A stretch of DNA of 64,000 nucleotides from Ardenticatenaceae bacterium. GTDB lineage: Bacteria; Chloroflexota; Anaerolineae; Promineifilales; Promineifilaceae. The DNA lies in NCBI GenBank assembly GCA_020634565.1, contig JACKBN010000006.1:186001-250000 (forward strand), given 5' to 3'. Positions 8,381 through 16,700 of the stretch are shown here, piece after piece. The position numbers and the translations under genes are program-made. Positions within the stretch are counted from its first letter, which is position 1, and every line of letters begins with the position of its first letter. Below the pieces are notes generated by a model, which worked only from the letters and a program-made list of their open reading frames with translations, ran no database searches and was not told the DNA's origin.

Positions 8381-9103
8381 TTAATTGTCAGCTTCGGTGG
8401 GGCGATAATCGCCTTCCACCCAGACCGATTGGTCTTCGCCAACTTCTTTTTTCCAAACGGGGACGATCTCTTTGAGTCGGTCGATGCCGTAGCGGGCGGC
8501 GTCGAAGCAGCCCTGGTCACGATGGCCACTGGCGCAGGCGACAAAGGTGGTGTTTTCGCCAATGTCCAAACGGCCGATTCGCTGCACAATCGCCACGCCT
8601 TTGACCAACGGCCATTTTTCCCAAATTTCGCGGGCGACCTGGGCCATCTTGAGTTCGGCCATTTCGCTGTACGCTTCATATTCTAAGTAGCTGGTTTCTG
8701 GTGGCAGGCCGTCGCGCTGGGTTTGGCCGCGTACAAAGCCGGTGAAGCTGACGACTGCGCCAATTTCCGGGCTGGTGAGGTGGGCGTGGATGGCGTCGAT
8801 GTCCAGCGGCTCGGTGGTGACGGCGAAGTAGGTGGGGTACGGCAGGTCGTCAGCACCGCTGCCGCCACTGACGGGCGGGAACATGGCGACTTCATCCTGG
8901 GGAGATACGGCCGTATCCTTCCCCGCAAATGCTTTGTTCACCGACACCAGCACAATCGGCAGCGAGCTTTGCAGTGCTGGATAGGCCGTTGCCATTGCTT
9001 CTAGCAGGGTGGCCACCGTAGCTGGTTCCGCCACCGTGACGGTGATTTTGTTGCTGCCCGCTTTGTCTTTCAGCGTGGCGAATAGTTTGATTTGAATTTC
9101 CAT
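8381..9103 (-). CDS. Fused MoaD-MoaE molybdopterin synthase (MoaX-like)
   Basis: Both subunits of molybdopterin synthase are in one 240-residue chain; the enzyme transfers sulfur to precursor Z (cPMP). Residues 1-82 are MoaD (MEIQIKLFATLKDKAG ... VAMFPPVSGG) with the usual Gly-Gly, which must have a free, thiocarboxylated C-terminus to work. Residues 90-240 are MoaE (VVSFTGFVRGQTQ, YLEYEAYSEMA, VQRIGRLDIGE, ACASGHRDQGCFDA, WKKE). In mycobacterial MoaX a similar fusion is cleaved after this Gly-Gly, and I infer the same here. moaC lies next upstream on the same strand, separated by a hairpin repeat. Confidence 0.92.
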   Translation of the reverse strand: MEIQIKLFATLKDKAGSNKITVTVAEPATVATLLEAMATAYPALQSSLPIVLVSVNKAFAGKDTAVSPQDEVAMFPPVSGGSGADDLPYPTYFAVTTEPLDIDAIHAHLTSPEIGAVVSFTGFVRGQTQRDGLPPETSYLEYEAYSEMAELKMAQVAREIWEKWPLVKGVAIVQRIGRLDIGENTTFVACASGHRDQGCFDAARYGIDRLKEIVPVWKKEVGEDQSVWVEGDYRPTEADN

Positions 9104-9109
9104 TTTTCC

Positions 9110-9184
9110 CGTTATCGGTTATCCGTTATCCGTTATCGGTAAACAGTAACCGATTACCGTTCACCGTTTACGGATTACCGTTTA
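9110..9184. repeat. Intergenic hairpin built from CGGTTATC/CGATTACC words
   Basis: The left half repeats GTTATC(C/G) words (CGGTTATCCGTTATCCGTTA). The right half carries complementary CGATTACCG and CGTTTACGG words, so the segment folds into a long imperfect hairpin between moaC and moaD-moaE. A near-identical vocabulary occurs at 32745-32809. Confidence 0.75.
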
Positions 9185-9661
9185 CTCTTCCAAGTTCCAA
9201 TTGCCGCTTTTGCCACCCGATTTTTCGACAACGCGCACATCACTGATGATCATGCCGCGATCGACGGCTTTGGCCATGTCGTAAATGGTGAGGGCGGCAA
9301 CGGAAACGGCCGTTAATGCCTCCATTTCCACGCCCGTTTTACCCTTCAACCGGACCGACGCCTCGATGTCTACGCGGCTGGCGGTGGGGTTGGGCGTGCA
9401 GGTGACAGCCACGTGGCTGAGCATAAGCGGATGGCACATGGGGATGAGGTCACTGGTGCGCTTGGCGGCCATGATGCCTGCCAATTGCGCTACCGTCAGC
9501 ACATCTCCCTTTTTCATGTTGCCTTCTATTATAAGGGCCAGCGTTTCCGGCTGCATTTGCACGGAGCCACGGGCCACGGCCACGCGCTCGGTGTCGTCCT
9601 TGTCGCCTACATCCACCATGCGGGCGCGGCCAGCTTCATCCAGATGGGTTAATTTTGCCAT
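9182..9661 (-). CDS. moaC: Cyclic pyranopterin monophosphate synthase MoaC
   Basis: A 159-residue enzyme that converts 3',8-cyclo-GTP into cPMP, the first stable intermediate of molybdenum cofactor synthesis. Conserved features include the N-terminal THLDEAGRARMVDV, SDLIPMCHPL (about 70-79), GVEMEALTAVSVAALTIYDM and catalytic Lys/Asp in MAKAVDRGM. The length matches the family. It has its own promoter with a -10 box 8 bases before the ATG and no evident ribosome site. It is followed by moaD-moaE. moaA is not in the window. Confidence 0.96.
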   Translation of the reverse strand: MAKLTHLDEAGRARMVDVGDKDDTERVAVARGSVQMQPETLALIIEGNMKKGDVLTVAQLAGIMAAKRTSDLIPMCHPLMLSHVAVTCTPNPTASRVDIEASVRLKGKTGVEMEALTAVSVAALTIYDMAKAVDRGMIISDVRVVEKSGGKSGNWNLEE

Positions 9662-9669
9662 AGGTTTTA

Positions 9670-9699
9670 ATTATAGTGAGCTATCAGGTGGGAAGCCAA
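9670..9699 (-). promoter_or_regulatory. moaC promoter, nearly leaderless
   Basis: On the minus strand: TTGGCT (9699-9694), an 18-base spacer, then TATAAT (9675-9670). Only 8 bases separate the -10 box from the moaC ATG, so the predicted start site falls at or just before the start codon. Confidence 0.6.
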
Positions 9700-9724
9700 T
9701 TAGCGTGAGGCACTTTGCTCTATA

Positions 9725-9907
9725 TTATATCTGAGACAACATTGCAAAGAGCATCATAACCATTACGAAGAATCCAAGAGATCCGTAAAAGATGCGGGCG
9801 AACGTCCTCCCATAGCTTCTATCTCCCCTTGTAAACTTCAAAATCCAATCTATATCAAACACGGCCCCAATAAACAAAAGCGCAAAGATAAAAAAGAAGA
9901 CAAGCAT
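9725..9907 (-). CDS. Small membrane protein of unknown function
   Basis: A 60-residue protein with two hydrophobic segments (residues 2-18 and 41-57) separated by a short basic loop with an Asp-Trp start (DIDWILKFTRGDRSYGRTFAR). It starts 5 bases after the stop of the larger membrane protein upstream, so the two probably form a unit. No family recognised. The lack of the ACGGCCGT repeat and the clear hydrophobic pattern argue that it is a real gene rather than chance. Confidence 0.5.
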   Translation of the reverse strand: MLVFFFIFALLFIGAVFDIDWILKFTRGDRSYGRTFARIFYGSLGFFVMVMMLFAMLSQI

Positions 9908-9912
9908 TTTTA

Positions 9913-10419
9913 CTATCTATGGGTATATCGATCCAGTTCCCCGCTCAACATTCCACCAATAATGAATCCAGAAGCAAAACTTAAGAGTATGCCTAACAAC
10001 GAAGTGCCAAATGCAACAACAAGCCAACTAACTATAAATCCTAGCGGCAGACTGGCTATGGCCCCCAAAATGCCATACTCTACGCCATGCAGCCGCAGAT
10101 GCCAGAATTCTTGGTAATAATTGCCGCCCATTGTGATCCGTGAACGCACGTCGAAATATATTCCTACCAGAAATCCGACGCCGCCCCACACAAACGCATT
10201 CATTAAGACGACAAACCAGATGTTTTGAATTGGCAAGCTGCTGTTATCTATCGTACCCATAAAAACTGTCGTATAAATTGATAGGATAATGGCTCCAGTT
10301 AGCATTTTTGCGGAACGGCCGCTTTGCAAAAACTTTGGCAATAACTTGATAACCGCAACCATTACTGGTACCAAAACAACAGCACAAATTTTTAGGGTGG
10401 CAATGGGATTTGTGGGCAT
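9913..10419 (-). CDS. Multi-pass membrane protein of unknown function
   Basis: About 168 residues with four or five transmembrane helices (near residues 8-27, 42-58, 66-86, 114-136 and 140-160 of the chosen start). Only short charged loops occur, such as FDVRSRITMGGNYYQEFWHLRLHG. I chose the ATG at 10419 because GAGAAG lies 4 bases upstream; the frame continues upstream to a TTG at 10464. The small two-helix protein follows with a 5-base gap. No family recognised. Confidence 0.55.
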   Translation of the reverse strand: MPTNPIATLKICAVVLVPVMVAVIKLLPKFLQSGRSAKMLTGAIILSIYTTVFMGTIDNSSLPIQNIWFVVLMNAFVWGGVGFLVGIYFDVRSRITMGGNYYQEFWHLRLHGVEYGILGAIASLPLGFIVSWLVVAFGTSLLGILLSFASGFIIGGMLSGELDRYTHR

Positions 10420-10518
10420 AAACTTCTCAATTGATTGTTGGCTAAATAAAGGCTGCGCTGGCAAAGATTTTTACACTATACACCTTGCTATTTTAGGTTG
10501 CAACGGCCGTTCCCACCC

Positions 10519-10594
10519 TTCGACAACACCCCCAGACTGATGTAAGCTATCCAGCATGCTAAACTTGTTTGATACCTACGGCCGAAAAGTACAG
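10519..10594 (+). repeat. Upstream copy of the 76-bp cysS promoter/start repeat
   Basis: This 76-base stretch matches 12379-12454 at 70 of 76 positions without gaps, at an exact offset of 1860. It covers the cysS promoter, start codon and first 13 codons. It is the left boundary of an apparent insertion that separates it from the intact cysS. Confidence 0.85.
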
Positions 10595-10630
10595 TTAATT
10601 GTCTTGATCGAGAAAGGCACGTGGGGATAA
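10556..10630 (+). pseudogene. Remnant of the cysS 5' end
   Basis: An ATG followed by MLNLFDTYGRKVQ is the degraded counterpart of the cysS N-terminus (MLTLFDTYERKVR). After 13 codons the homology stops and the frame runs into the antisense end of the PIN gene, ending at a TAA after 24 codons. It is out of reach of the intact cysS and cannot encode a functional enzyme. It may still be expressed, because the matching promoter is duplicated too. Confidence 0.8.
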
Positions 10631-11008
10631 AACAGCAATTTGGCGAAAGGGATGCAAGACGAGTAAATCTTGATCTCCTGTGATGATTGTGTCGGCCTGG
10701 CCGTTAACGGCCGTTTCCAAAACCATATCATCTTTCGGATCACGACAGACCTGAATCCGCTCCGAAATTTCCACAACCATAGACAAACTGATAAAGCCAG
10801 ACAAAAAGCGCAGCCGGGTTTCCAGTAAAACATATCGGTCGAACTTATTGCGCAGCAACACCTCGCTTACCTCTGCCTGTAAGGCATCAGAAAGGAGAAT
10901 TTTGCCGGTTGTTAGAACTTTTTCAAATGCCTGGCGGGCTACGGATTGCTTAAACAGAGCGGCACTAACGATCAGATTCGTATCCAGAACAAAACGCGAC
11001 TTACTCAT
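10595..11008 (-). CDS. PIN-domain toxin (VapC-like ribonuclease)
   Basis: A 137-residue PIN-domain protein. The acidic metal-binding residues appear in FVLDTNLIVSA (Asp near 8), in the central helix (QAEVSEVLL, Glu), in CRDPKDDMVLETAV (Asp near 92-96) and in ADTIITGDQDLL (Asp). This order matches the COG1569-type putative toxins that cleave RNA. The ATG at 11008 overlaps the antitoxin stop as ATGAGTAA, the usual toxin-antitoxin arrangement. The 3' end abuts the duplicated cysS fragment exactly, so the insertion boundary lies at its stop codon. Confidence 0.85.
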   Translation of the reverse strand: MSKSRFVLDTNLIVSAALFKQSVARQAFEKVLTTGKILLSDALQAEVSEVLLRNKFDRYVLLETRLRFLSGFISLSMVVEISERIQVCRDPKDDMVLETAVNGQADTIITGDQDLLVLHPFRQIAVLSPRAFLDQDN

Positions 11009-11231
11009 CACCCAAGATGTCGGCCAGAATTTCTGGGGTTAACTCATTCATTTCTGCTTCCTGGCTCATCTCATCCATTATGGCCAGTAGCGATTCGGGG
11101 CGGCTTTCGGCAAACTCTTGCAGCATCCGGGCCACCAACTTTTGCAAGCGTGCCCGACTCTCCGCCGGTTGCGATTGGTAAGCCTGTTTTACTTTGTCAT
11201 CAAGCTGAATATTTAACGTAACGGTTGTCAT
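11001..11231 (-). CDS. Antitoxin of the PIN toxin
   Basis: A 76-residue protein starting MTTVTLNIQLDDKV, a beta-strand start typical of ribbon-helix-helix or related antitoxins, followed by acidic helices (ESLLAIMDEMSQEAEMNELTPEILADILGDE) that could wrap the toxin. I chose the ATG at 11231 because GGAGG lies 6 bases upstream. The upstream in-frame ATG at 11246 would put this ribosome site inside the gene. Its promoter overlaps an 8-bp inverted repeat, as expected for autoregulation. It overlaps the toxin gene by 8 bases. Confidence 0.75.
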   Translation of the reverse strand: MTTVTLNIQLDDKVKQAYQSQPAESRARLQKLVARMLQEFAESRPESLLAIMDEMSQEAEMNELTPEILADILGDE

Positions 11232-11252
11232 CACGCACCTCCGCATTTCCGA

Positions 11253-11284
11253 ACAATCATAAGTTATCTGCGAATGATTGTAAA
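11253..11284 (-). promoter_or_regulatory. Toxin-antitoxin promoter and operator
   Basis: On the minus strand: TTTACA (11284-11279), a 17-base spacer, then TATGAT (11261-11256). A perfect inverted repeat, ATGATTGT/ACAATCAT (11274-11281 and 11253-11260), overlaps the -10 and spacer, a natural operator for the antitoxin. The rest of 11285-11513 contains two ACGGCCGT copies (near 11389 and 11446) and no gene I can see. Confidence 0.65.
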
Positions 11285-11513
11285 CTGGTCTAAAACCATT
11301 TTAGCAAACTTGTGCCACCTCTTCTTCGACACCTCCACACCAATAAGCAATCCGGTTATACCTATTTGATACGTATGCGCGAAACTTACGGCCGTTTCCC
11401 CCGTAAAGCTCAGCGACAATAAAATAGCATCGTGGTTAGGTGAGAAACGGCCGTAACCTATTGCGATTGTTTGTTACCAAAAAGCACACTTTACCAGGAG
11501 ATATGGATAATAA

Positions 11514-12350
11514 ATGGGCTTGATCCAAATAAATATTCAGGACCGACATAAGCTTGCGCATCTTTTTCAAGGACATCCAGGGGGCCTCATCTCCCAATCT
11601 GTTTTGGACGGATATTCGGGTCGAGCCTTAGCCAACCAAACGTTGAAATTTGCAGTCTTAGAATTTCCATCCGCCAGAGTGTGCATTTTGGGTGGCGATT
11701 TTTCACAGACCGAGGCACGTGAATATTTAAAGTCGTTACCTGGATTCAGTCAGGTCTTCTTTACTGATAAAAGTTTCATTGACGTTGCCCAAAAGGTGCA
11801 TCCAGGTAAATGGATTGAATTAGAAAGGTATGCCTTCTCCGCTGACAAGCTAAACCCTGAGCATCTCAAGACCCTAAAATCTAAAATTCCTGATGGTTTT
11901 CAGATTGTCAAAATTGATATTTCACTGGCGCAGCAACTGCGTAAACGAAAGAATAAATTTGCTGAGGCACATGGATTAAATTTTGTTTCCCCTGAAGATT
12001 TCATTGCACGCGGTTTCGGTTACTGTGCCCTTGATGGCAAAAATATTGCATGTGTCGGCTCAAGTTTTGCCGTGTGTGATACAGGCATTGAGATACAAAT
12101 TGATACCCAAAAGCAATATCAAGGAAAAGGGCTGGCCACGGCCGTTGCGGCTCATTTAATAATTGAATGTTTAGAGAAAAACCTTGTACCTTCATGGGAT
12201 GCAGCAACCACAATATCTGCAAAGCTTGCCGAGAAATTAGGTTACATGCCGGAAGGTGTATACACAATGATGGTGTTTACAAATTCCAGATTTTTGGTGT
12301 CTCTTAGAAATACAATTCGTCGAATCAAATCATCTCGTACCAAACAGTAA
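11514..12350 (+). CDS. GNAT family N-acetyltransferase
   Basis: A 278-residue protein resembling the larger GNAT proteins (GNAT_acetyltran type), which have an N-terminal domain with a degenerate GNAT fold before the catalytic one. The acetyl-CoA loop is seen as IDTQKQYQGKGLATAVAAHLI (near 195-215), and WDAATTISAKLAEKLGYMPEG matches the C-terminal motif. AGGAG lies 13 bases before the ATG, which is far, and no better start is in frame. It lies within the segment inserted between the two cysS start copies, divergent from the toxin-antitoxin pair. The substrate is unknown. Confidence 0.75.
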   Translation: MGLIQINIQDRHKLAHLFQGHPGGLISQSVLDGYSGRALANQTLKFAVLEFPSARVCILGGDFSQTEAREYLKSLPGFSQVFFTDKSFIDVAQKVHPGKWIELERYAFSADKLNPEHLKTLKSKIPDGFQIVKIDISLAQQLRKRKNKFAEAHGLNFVSPEDFIARGFGYCALDGKNIACVGSSFAVCDTGIEIQIDTQKQYQGKGLATAVAAHLIIECLEKNLVPSWDAATTISAKLAEKLGYMPEGVYTMMVFTNSRFLVSLRNTIRRIKSSRTKQ

Positions 12351-12378
12351 ACGTTATACGGTTTTAGTTCATCTCTCT

Positions 12379-12454
12379 TTCGACAACACCCCCAGACTGA
12401 TGTAAGCTATCCGGCATGTTAACCTTGTTTGATACCTACGAGCGAAAAGTACGG
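12379..12454 (+). repeat. Downstream copy of the 76-bp cysS promoter/start repeat
   Basis: This is the copy attached to the intact cysS; see 10519-10594 for its partner. The six differences include changes at both sides of the start codon. The divergence implies that the duplication is not recent. Confidence 0.85.
12380..12408 (+). promoter_or_regulatory. cysS promoter (duplicated at 10520-10548)
   Basis: TCGACA (12380-12385), a 17-base spacer and TAAGCT (12403-12408) form a plausible promoter whose -10 ends 7 bases before the cysS ATG, with no ribosome site. The same arrangement is conserved in the upstream copy. The -10 match is weak, so this is tentative. Confidence 0.45.
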
Positions 12455-13801
12455 CCGTTCACCCCCCTCGATCCACCCCAAGTGAAGCTATACACCTGCG
12501 GCCTCACCGTCTACGACTACGCCCACATCGGCAACCTGCGCAGCTACATCTTTGAAGATATTTTGCGCCGCGTCCTCGAATTCAACGGGCACGAGGTGCT
12601 GCACGTCATGAACATCACCGACGTGGGTCACCTGACCGATGACGCCGACGCGGGCGAGGACAAGATGGAAGTGGGCACCCGCCGCGCCGGCAAAAGCGCC
12701 TGGGAAATCGCCGAAATTTACACCGAAGCGTTCAAGCAAGATTTGGCCCAACTGCACATCCACGAGCCGCACATCTGGTGCAAGGCCACCGACCACATCG
12801 GCGAGCAAATCGCCATGATCCAGTGCATCGAGGCCAACGGTTACACCTACCGCACCAGCGACGGCATCTACTTCGACACCGCCAAGCTGGACGATTACGG
12901 CTACATCGCCCGGCTCAACATTGAGGGTTTGCAGGCGGGCAGCCGCATCGCCATGAGCGAAAAGCGCAACGCCACCGACTTTGCCCTGTGGAAGTTCAGC
13001 CCGCCAGACGCGCAGCGGCAGATGGAGTGGGACAGTCCGTGGGGCGTCGGCTTCCCCGGCTGGCACATCGAATGTTCGGCGATGGCGGCGCACTACCTGG
13101 GCACCTTCTTCGACATCCACTGCGGCGGCGAAGACCACATCATGGTGCACCATCCCAACGAGATTGCCCAGACGCAGGCGTGCCATGGCACCCGGCTGGC
13201 CAACTTTTGGCTGCATGGTTACTTTTTGCAGCTCGATGGCCTCAAGATGTCCAAATCATCCGGTGGTTTTTTGCGGCTACAAACGTTGATCGATCGCGGT
13301 TACGACCCGCTGGTGTACCGCTTCTTCTGCCTGGGCGGGCATTATCGCGCCAAGCTCACCTTCAACTGGCAGGCGATGGATGGAGCAGCGACGGCGCTGC
13401 AACGATTGCGTACGGCCGTTTCCCAATGGCCCGACCCCACCCAACCCGACGAAACCTTCCTCGCCGACTTCACCGCGCAGGTCAACGATGACCTCAACAT
13501 GCCCCGCGCTCTGGCCGTGGTCTGGAATCTGGTCAAGAGCGACCTGCCCGGCAGCGTGAAAAAGGCCACCATCATTGAATTTGACCGCGTGCTGGGGCTG
13601 GGTCTGGCGGAGTGGCAGCCGGAAGCGGAGCAGCCCATCCCCGCCGAAATTCTGGCTCTGGCTGAGCAGCGGCAAGCTGCCCGCGCCGCCAAAAATTGGG
13701 CAGAGGCCGACGCTCTGCGCGACCAAATCGTCGCCGCAGGCTACGAGATCACCGACACGCCCACTGGCCCCGAACTCAAACAGAGAGCCGCCCATGCGTG
13801 A
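12416..13801 (+). CDS. cysS: Cysteinyl-tRNA synthetase
   Basis: A 461-residue class I aminoacyl-tRNA synthetase charging tRNA-Cys. Zinc-ligand Cys28 is in KLYTCGLTVYD, and the HIGH-type motif is YAHIGNLRSYI. Further zinc ligands lie in GWHIECSAMA and in GGEDHIMVHHPNE, and KMSKSSG is at about 280. The C-terminal DALR-type helical region is complete. The Shine-Dalgarno is absent; see the promoter entry. It ends 8 bases inside the start of the PIG-L gene (ATGCGTGA). Its first codons are duplicated 1860 bases upstream. Confidence 0.97.
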   Translation: MLTLFDTYERKVRPFTPLDPPQVKLYTCGLTVYDYAHIGNLRSYIFEDILRRVLEFNGHEVLHVMNITDVGHLTDDADAGEDKMEVGTRRAGKSAWEIAEIYTEAFKQDLAQLHIHEPHIWCKATDHIGEQIAMIQCIEANGYTYRTSDGIYFDTAKLDDYGYIARLNIEGLQAGSRIAMSEKRNATDFALWKFSPPDAQRQMEWDSPWGVGFPGWHIECSAMAAHYLGTFFDIHCGGEDHIMVHHPNEIAQTQACHGTRLANFWLHGYFLQLDGLKMSKSSGGFLRLQTLIDRGYDPLVYRFFCLGGHYRAKLTFNWQAMDGAATALQRLRTAVSQWPDPTQPDETFLADFTAQVNDDLNMPRALAVVWNLVKSDLPGSVKKATIIEFDRVLGLGLAEWQPEAEQPIPAEILALAEQRQAARAAKNWAEADALRDQIVAAGYEITDTPTGPELKQRAAHA

Positions 13802-14591
13802 GCGGTACAAAACGATTTACCTCTCGCCGCATCTGGATGATGCGGTGCTTTCTTGTGGCGGGCGGATTTATTTGGAAACAGCCTGCACTGAGTTGCCCAA
13901 CGCAGTTGGGCATGCCGAAGTGGCCGCTTCGCACCCTGTCCTCATCGTCACCCAAATGGCAGGTGAGCCTGCGCCCGATTTGCAGCTGTCCGCCTTTGCC
14001 CAGGAACTGCACCAGCGCTGGGAGCTGCCCCAAGACACCGTCCGTGCCCGCTGCGCCGAAGACGCTGCCGCCTGCCAGATTTTAGGTGCAGATTATTTTC
14101 ACTGGGATATTCCCGACTGCGTTTACCGCATCGATCCGGCCACGGGCGAGCCATGCTACCCTACTTGGGAAAGTATCATCACCACTCAGCACTCCGCCGA
14201 CGAGGCGACACTTGCTTATCTCACTCAGCAGCTCAGCCAACTGCCGCCCGCCGACGAAATTGTGGTGCCGCTCACCGCTGGCCAGCATGTGGATCATCGG
14301 CTGGTGCGTCAGGCGGCGGAGCAGGCTTTTGGCGCAGATCGTCTTCTTTATTATGAAGATTATCCGTATGCGGCGCAGGAAGGTGCGGTGGATGCCGTTC
14401 TCACCCCCGACCTACAACCGAACCAAATTTTGCTGCCGGAAACGGCCGTACGTGCCAAAATCGAAGCCATTTGGGCCTACGCCTCGCAGCGCAGCAGCTT
14501 TTTTGACGATTTCGCCGATCTGGAACGTAAAATCGAGTCATACACGGCTAAAGTGGGTGGTGAACGGTATTGGCACCGGATTACAGTTTGA
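13794..14591 (+). CDS. PIG-L family deacetylase (LmbE-like)
   Basis: A 265-residue zinc-dependent deacetylase of the PIG-L/LmbE family, which includes MshB and BshB (thiol cofactor synthesis) and GlcNAc-PI deacetylase. The zinc motif is at the N-terminus (LSPHLDDAVLSCGG; His and two Asp), and the third ligand region is VPLTAGQHVDHRLVRQAA. I start at the ATG overlapping the cysS stop; the frame is open further upstream but only antisense to family expectation. A neighbouring cysS is suggestive of thiol metabolism (the MshB/MshC pathway uses a CysRS-like ligase), but cysS here looks like a true synthetase. Confidence 0.85.
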   Translation: MRERYKTIYLSPHLDDAVLSCGGRIYLETACTELPNAVGHAEVAASHPVLIVTQMAGEPAPDLQLSAFAQELHQRWELPQDTVRARCAEDAAACQILGADYFHWDIPDCVYRIDPATGEPCYPTWESIITTQHSADEATLAYLTQQLSQLPPADEIVVPLTAGQHVDHRLVRQAAEQAFGADRLLYYEDYPYAAQEGAVDAVLTPDLQPNQILLPETAVRAKIEAIWAYASQRSSFFDDFADLERKIESYTAKVGGERYWHRITV

Positions 14592-14715
14592 GAATACGGC
14601 CGTTTCCCGTTAAGATTCCGTTGGTTTCGTGCTATTAGTACCGAGGCCCTTGATTAAATGCGCAGGGTGAACTTATAATAAACCCCCATACTAAGGAGAT
14701 GGACCGCAACCGATT

Positions 14716-16674
14716 ATGGGGCGATTAACGACCAGACAACTTGCCAGCAAAAGAGGCCGCCAAAAAAAGGCACAGCGCAGTGGGCTGCAGCCGGGTGACA
14801 TGCTGCAAGAACGGTACCGCATTGTTGGGCCGTTGGGCGCAGGTGGTTTTAGCTCGGTTTATCAGGCGCGCGACATGCGTTTTCCTAACGTCACCAAGCT
14901 GTGTGCCGTCAAAGAGATGGTCATCTCCACCCCCGACCCGCAAATGCGGGAACTCACCATTAAATCGTTTGAGCGTGAAGCCAACATGCTGGCCTCGCTT
15001 GATCATCCGGCCATCCCCGATGTGAGTGATTACTTCACGGAGGGGGATCGCTCATACCTGGTGCTGGAGCTTATCCGCGGCAAGGATTTGGATGAGTGGC
15101 TGGAGGAACAGACTGAACTCCTGGATCAGGAGACGGCGATTAGCTGGGCGATGCAGCTTTGTGATGCGCTTTATCATTTGCACAGCCAAAAACCGCAGCC
15201 CGTTGTATTTCGGGATGTAAAACCCTCAAATATCATGCTGGACCATCGGGAGCGCATTCGCCTGATTGATTTTGGCATTGCCAAAGTGTTTGAGATGGGT
15301 GACAAGGGCACGATGATCGGAACGGAAGGCTACTCGCCGCCCGAACAGTATCGCGGCCAGGCGGAACCGGCGGGTGATATTTATGCGTTGGGAGCGACGC
15401 TGCACCATTTGCTCACCCGGCAAGACCCGCGCCTGGAGCCACCGTTCACTTTTGCTGAACGGCCGATTGCCAAAGTGAATCCGCATGTAACGGCCGCTTT
15501 TGAAGCCATTATCATGCGCTGCCTGGCTTACGATCCCAAAGATCGCTTCCCCGATGCCAAAGCGTTGAAAGATGCGCTGGAAATACTGGTCAACCGTCCG
15601 GAAACGGCCGTGTTTGAGAGCAACCCCAATCTGCCCATTCCCCCAACCCAAACTCCCGCTGCCGCCGTGCCCCAGATGGGAACGCCCACCCCCGTGGCGC
15701 CCGTTGCCAACCAGATTAAGCCGGTCTGGCAGTTTAAATGTGAAGATGAGATTCGCGGCAAAGCGGCCGTTTCGGGCAACATGGTGTTAGTAGGGGCTTA
15801 CGATAACAACTTGTACGCGCTTAACAGCGACAATGGGGAATTTGTTTGGAAGTTCCCTGCTGCCGATAGTGTCGGGGGCAGCACCCCGTTTGTGTACGAT
15901 GAGAATGTTTTTATTGGGTCGGCCGATAAGCATTTGTATTGTATTCAGCGACGCACGGGCCGCCAGGTGTGGCGATATGCCACCAATGGCGCCATTTATG
16001 CCTCCCCCATTGTGCGCTACGATCATGTCTTTTTTGGCTCCGACGATGGCCATTTTTATGCATTGGAAGCCCATCAGGGTCGGTCAAAGTGGAAGGCCAA
16101 TGCATATGCGGCCGTTCGCTCCACAGCTTTTGTCGATGAAGAGCGTATTTTCTTCGGCACTGAAGGCGGCTATATCTTCTGCGTAGAGATTGCCAGCGGC
16201 AAAACCAAGTGGCAAGCCCAAGCCAAACGAAGCGTCACGTCATCTCCCACGGTGGCGGATGAGATTGTATTTGTCGGGTCGTTGGATGGTACTGTATACG
16301 CGCTCGACGCCAATACAGGCTGGATTATCTGGCGCTTCCGCAGCCGTCGGCCCATTGTTTCTTCGCCAGCGGTGTACGATGATGCTGTCTACATTGGTTC
16401 TTCGGATGGCAGCTTGTATGTGCTGGATATGGATACGGGGCGTCAGCAGTGGACGTTTGAAACTGACGGCCAGATTGCTTCTTCCCCCGCTGTTTGGAAC
16501 GATGCCGTCTATTTTGGCAGTACCGACGGCTCTGTCTACTGCCTTTCTACCAAGAAGGGCGATATCAACTGGAAATTTGATACAGGGTCTCCTGTTATTT
16601 CATCACCGACAATTGCCGATGGCGTGGTTTACATTGGCTCAACCAACCATTATATTTATGCATTACCAGCTTAA
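14716..16674 (+). CDS. Ser/Thr protein kinase with C-terminal PQQ-type beta-propeller
   Basis: A 652-residue Hanks-type kinase. Kinase subdomains: glycine loop GPLGAGGFSSVY (about 37), VAIK-like CAVKEM, catalytic FRDVKPSNIMLD (about 167, Phe for the usual His), DFG in LIDFGIAK, and GTEGYSPPEQYRGQ. After a Pro-rich linker (about 300-335), seven repeats of the type VYALDANTGWIIWRF form a PQQ/WD-like propeller to the end. There is no membrane segment, so it is probably cytosolic and senses through the propeller. It heads the signalling cluster; the PP2C gene follows after 26 bases. Confidence 0.92.
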   Translation: MGRLTTRQLASKRGRQKKAQRSGLQPGDMLQERYRIVGPLGAGGFSSVYQARDMRFPNVTKLCAVKEMVISTPDPQMRELTIKSFEREANMLASLDHPAIPDVSDYFTEGDRSYLVLELIRGKDLDEWLEEQTELLDQETAISWAMQLCDALYHLHSQKPQPVVFRDVKPSNIMLDHRERIRLIDFGIAKVFEMGDKGTMIGTEGYSPPEQYRGQAEPAGDIYALGATLHHLLTRQDPRLEPPFTFAERPIAKVNPHVTAAFEAIIMRCLAYDPKDRFPDAKALKDALEILVNRPETAVFESNPNLPIPPTQTPAAAVPQMGTPTPVAPVANQIKPVWQFKCEDEIRGKAAVSGNMVLVGAYDNNLYALNSDNGEFVWKFPAADSVGGSTPFVYDENVFIGSADKHLYCIQRRTGRQVWRYATNGAIYASPIVRYDHVFFGSDDGHFYALEAHQGRSKWKANAYAAVRSTAFVDEERIFFGTEGGYIFCVEIASGKTKWQAQAKRSVTSSPTVADEIVFVGSLDGTVYALDANTGWIIWRFRSRRPIVSSPAVYDDAVYIGSSDGSLYVLDMDTGRQQWTFETDGQIASSPAVWNDAVYFGSTDGSVYCLSTKKGDINWKFDTGSPVISSPTIADGVVYIGSTNHYIYALPA

Positions 16675-16700
16675 CTCACTGTGCGAAACTGGATTTTATT

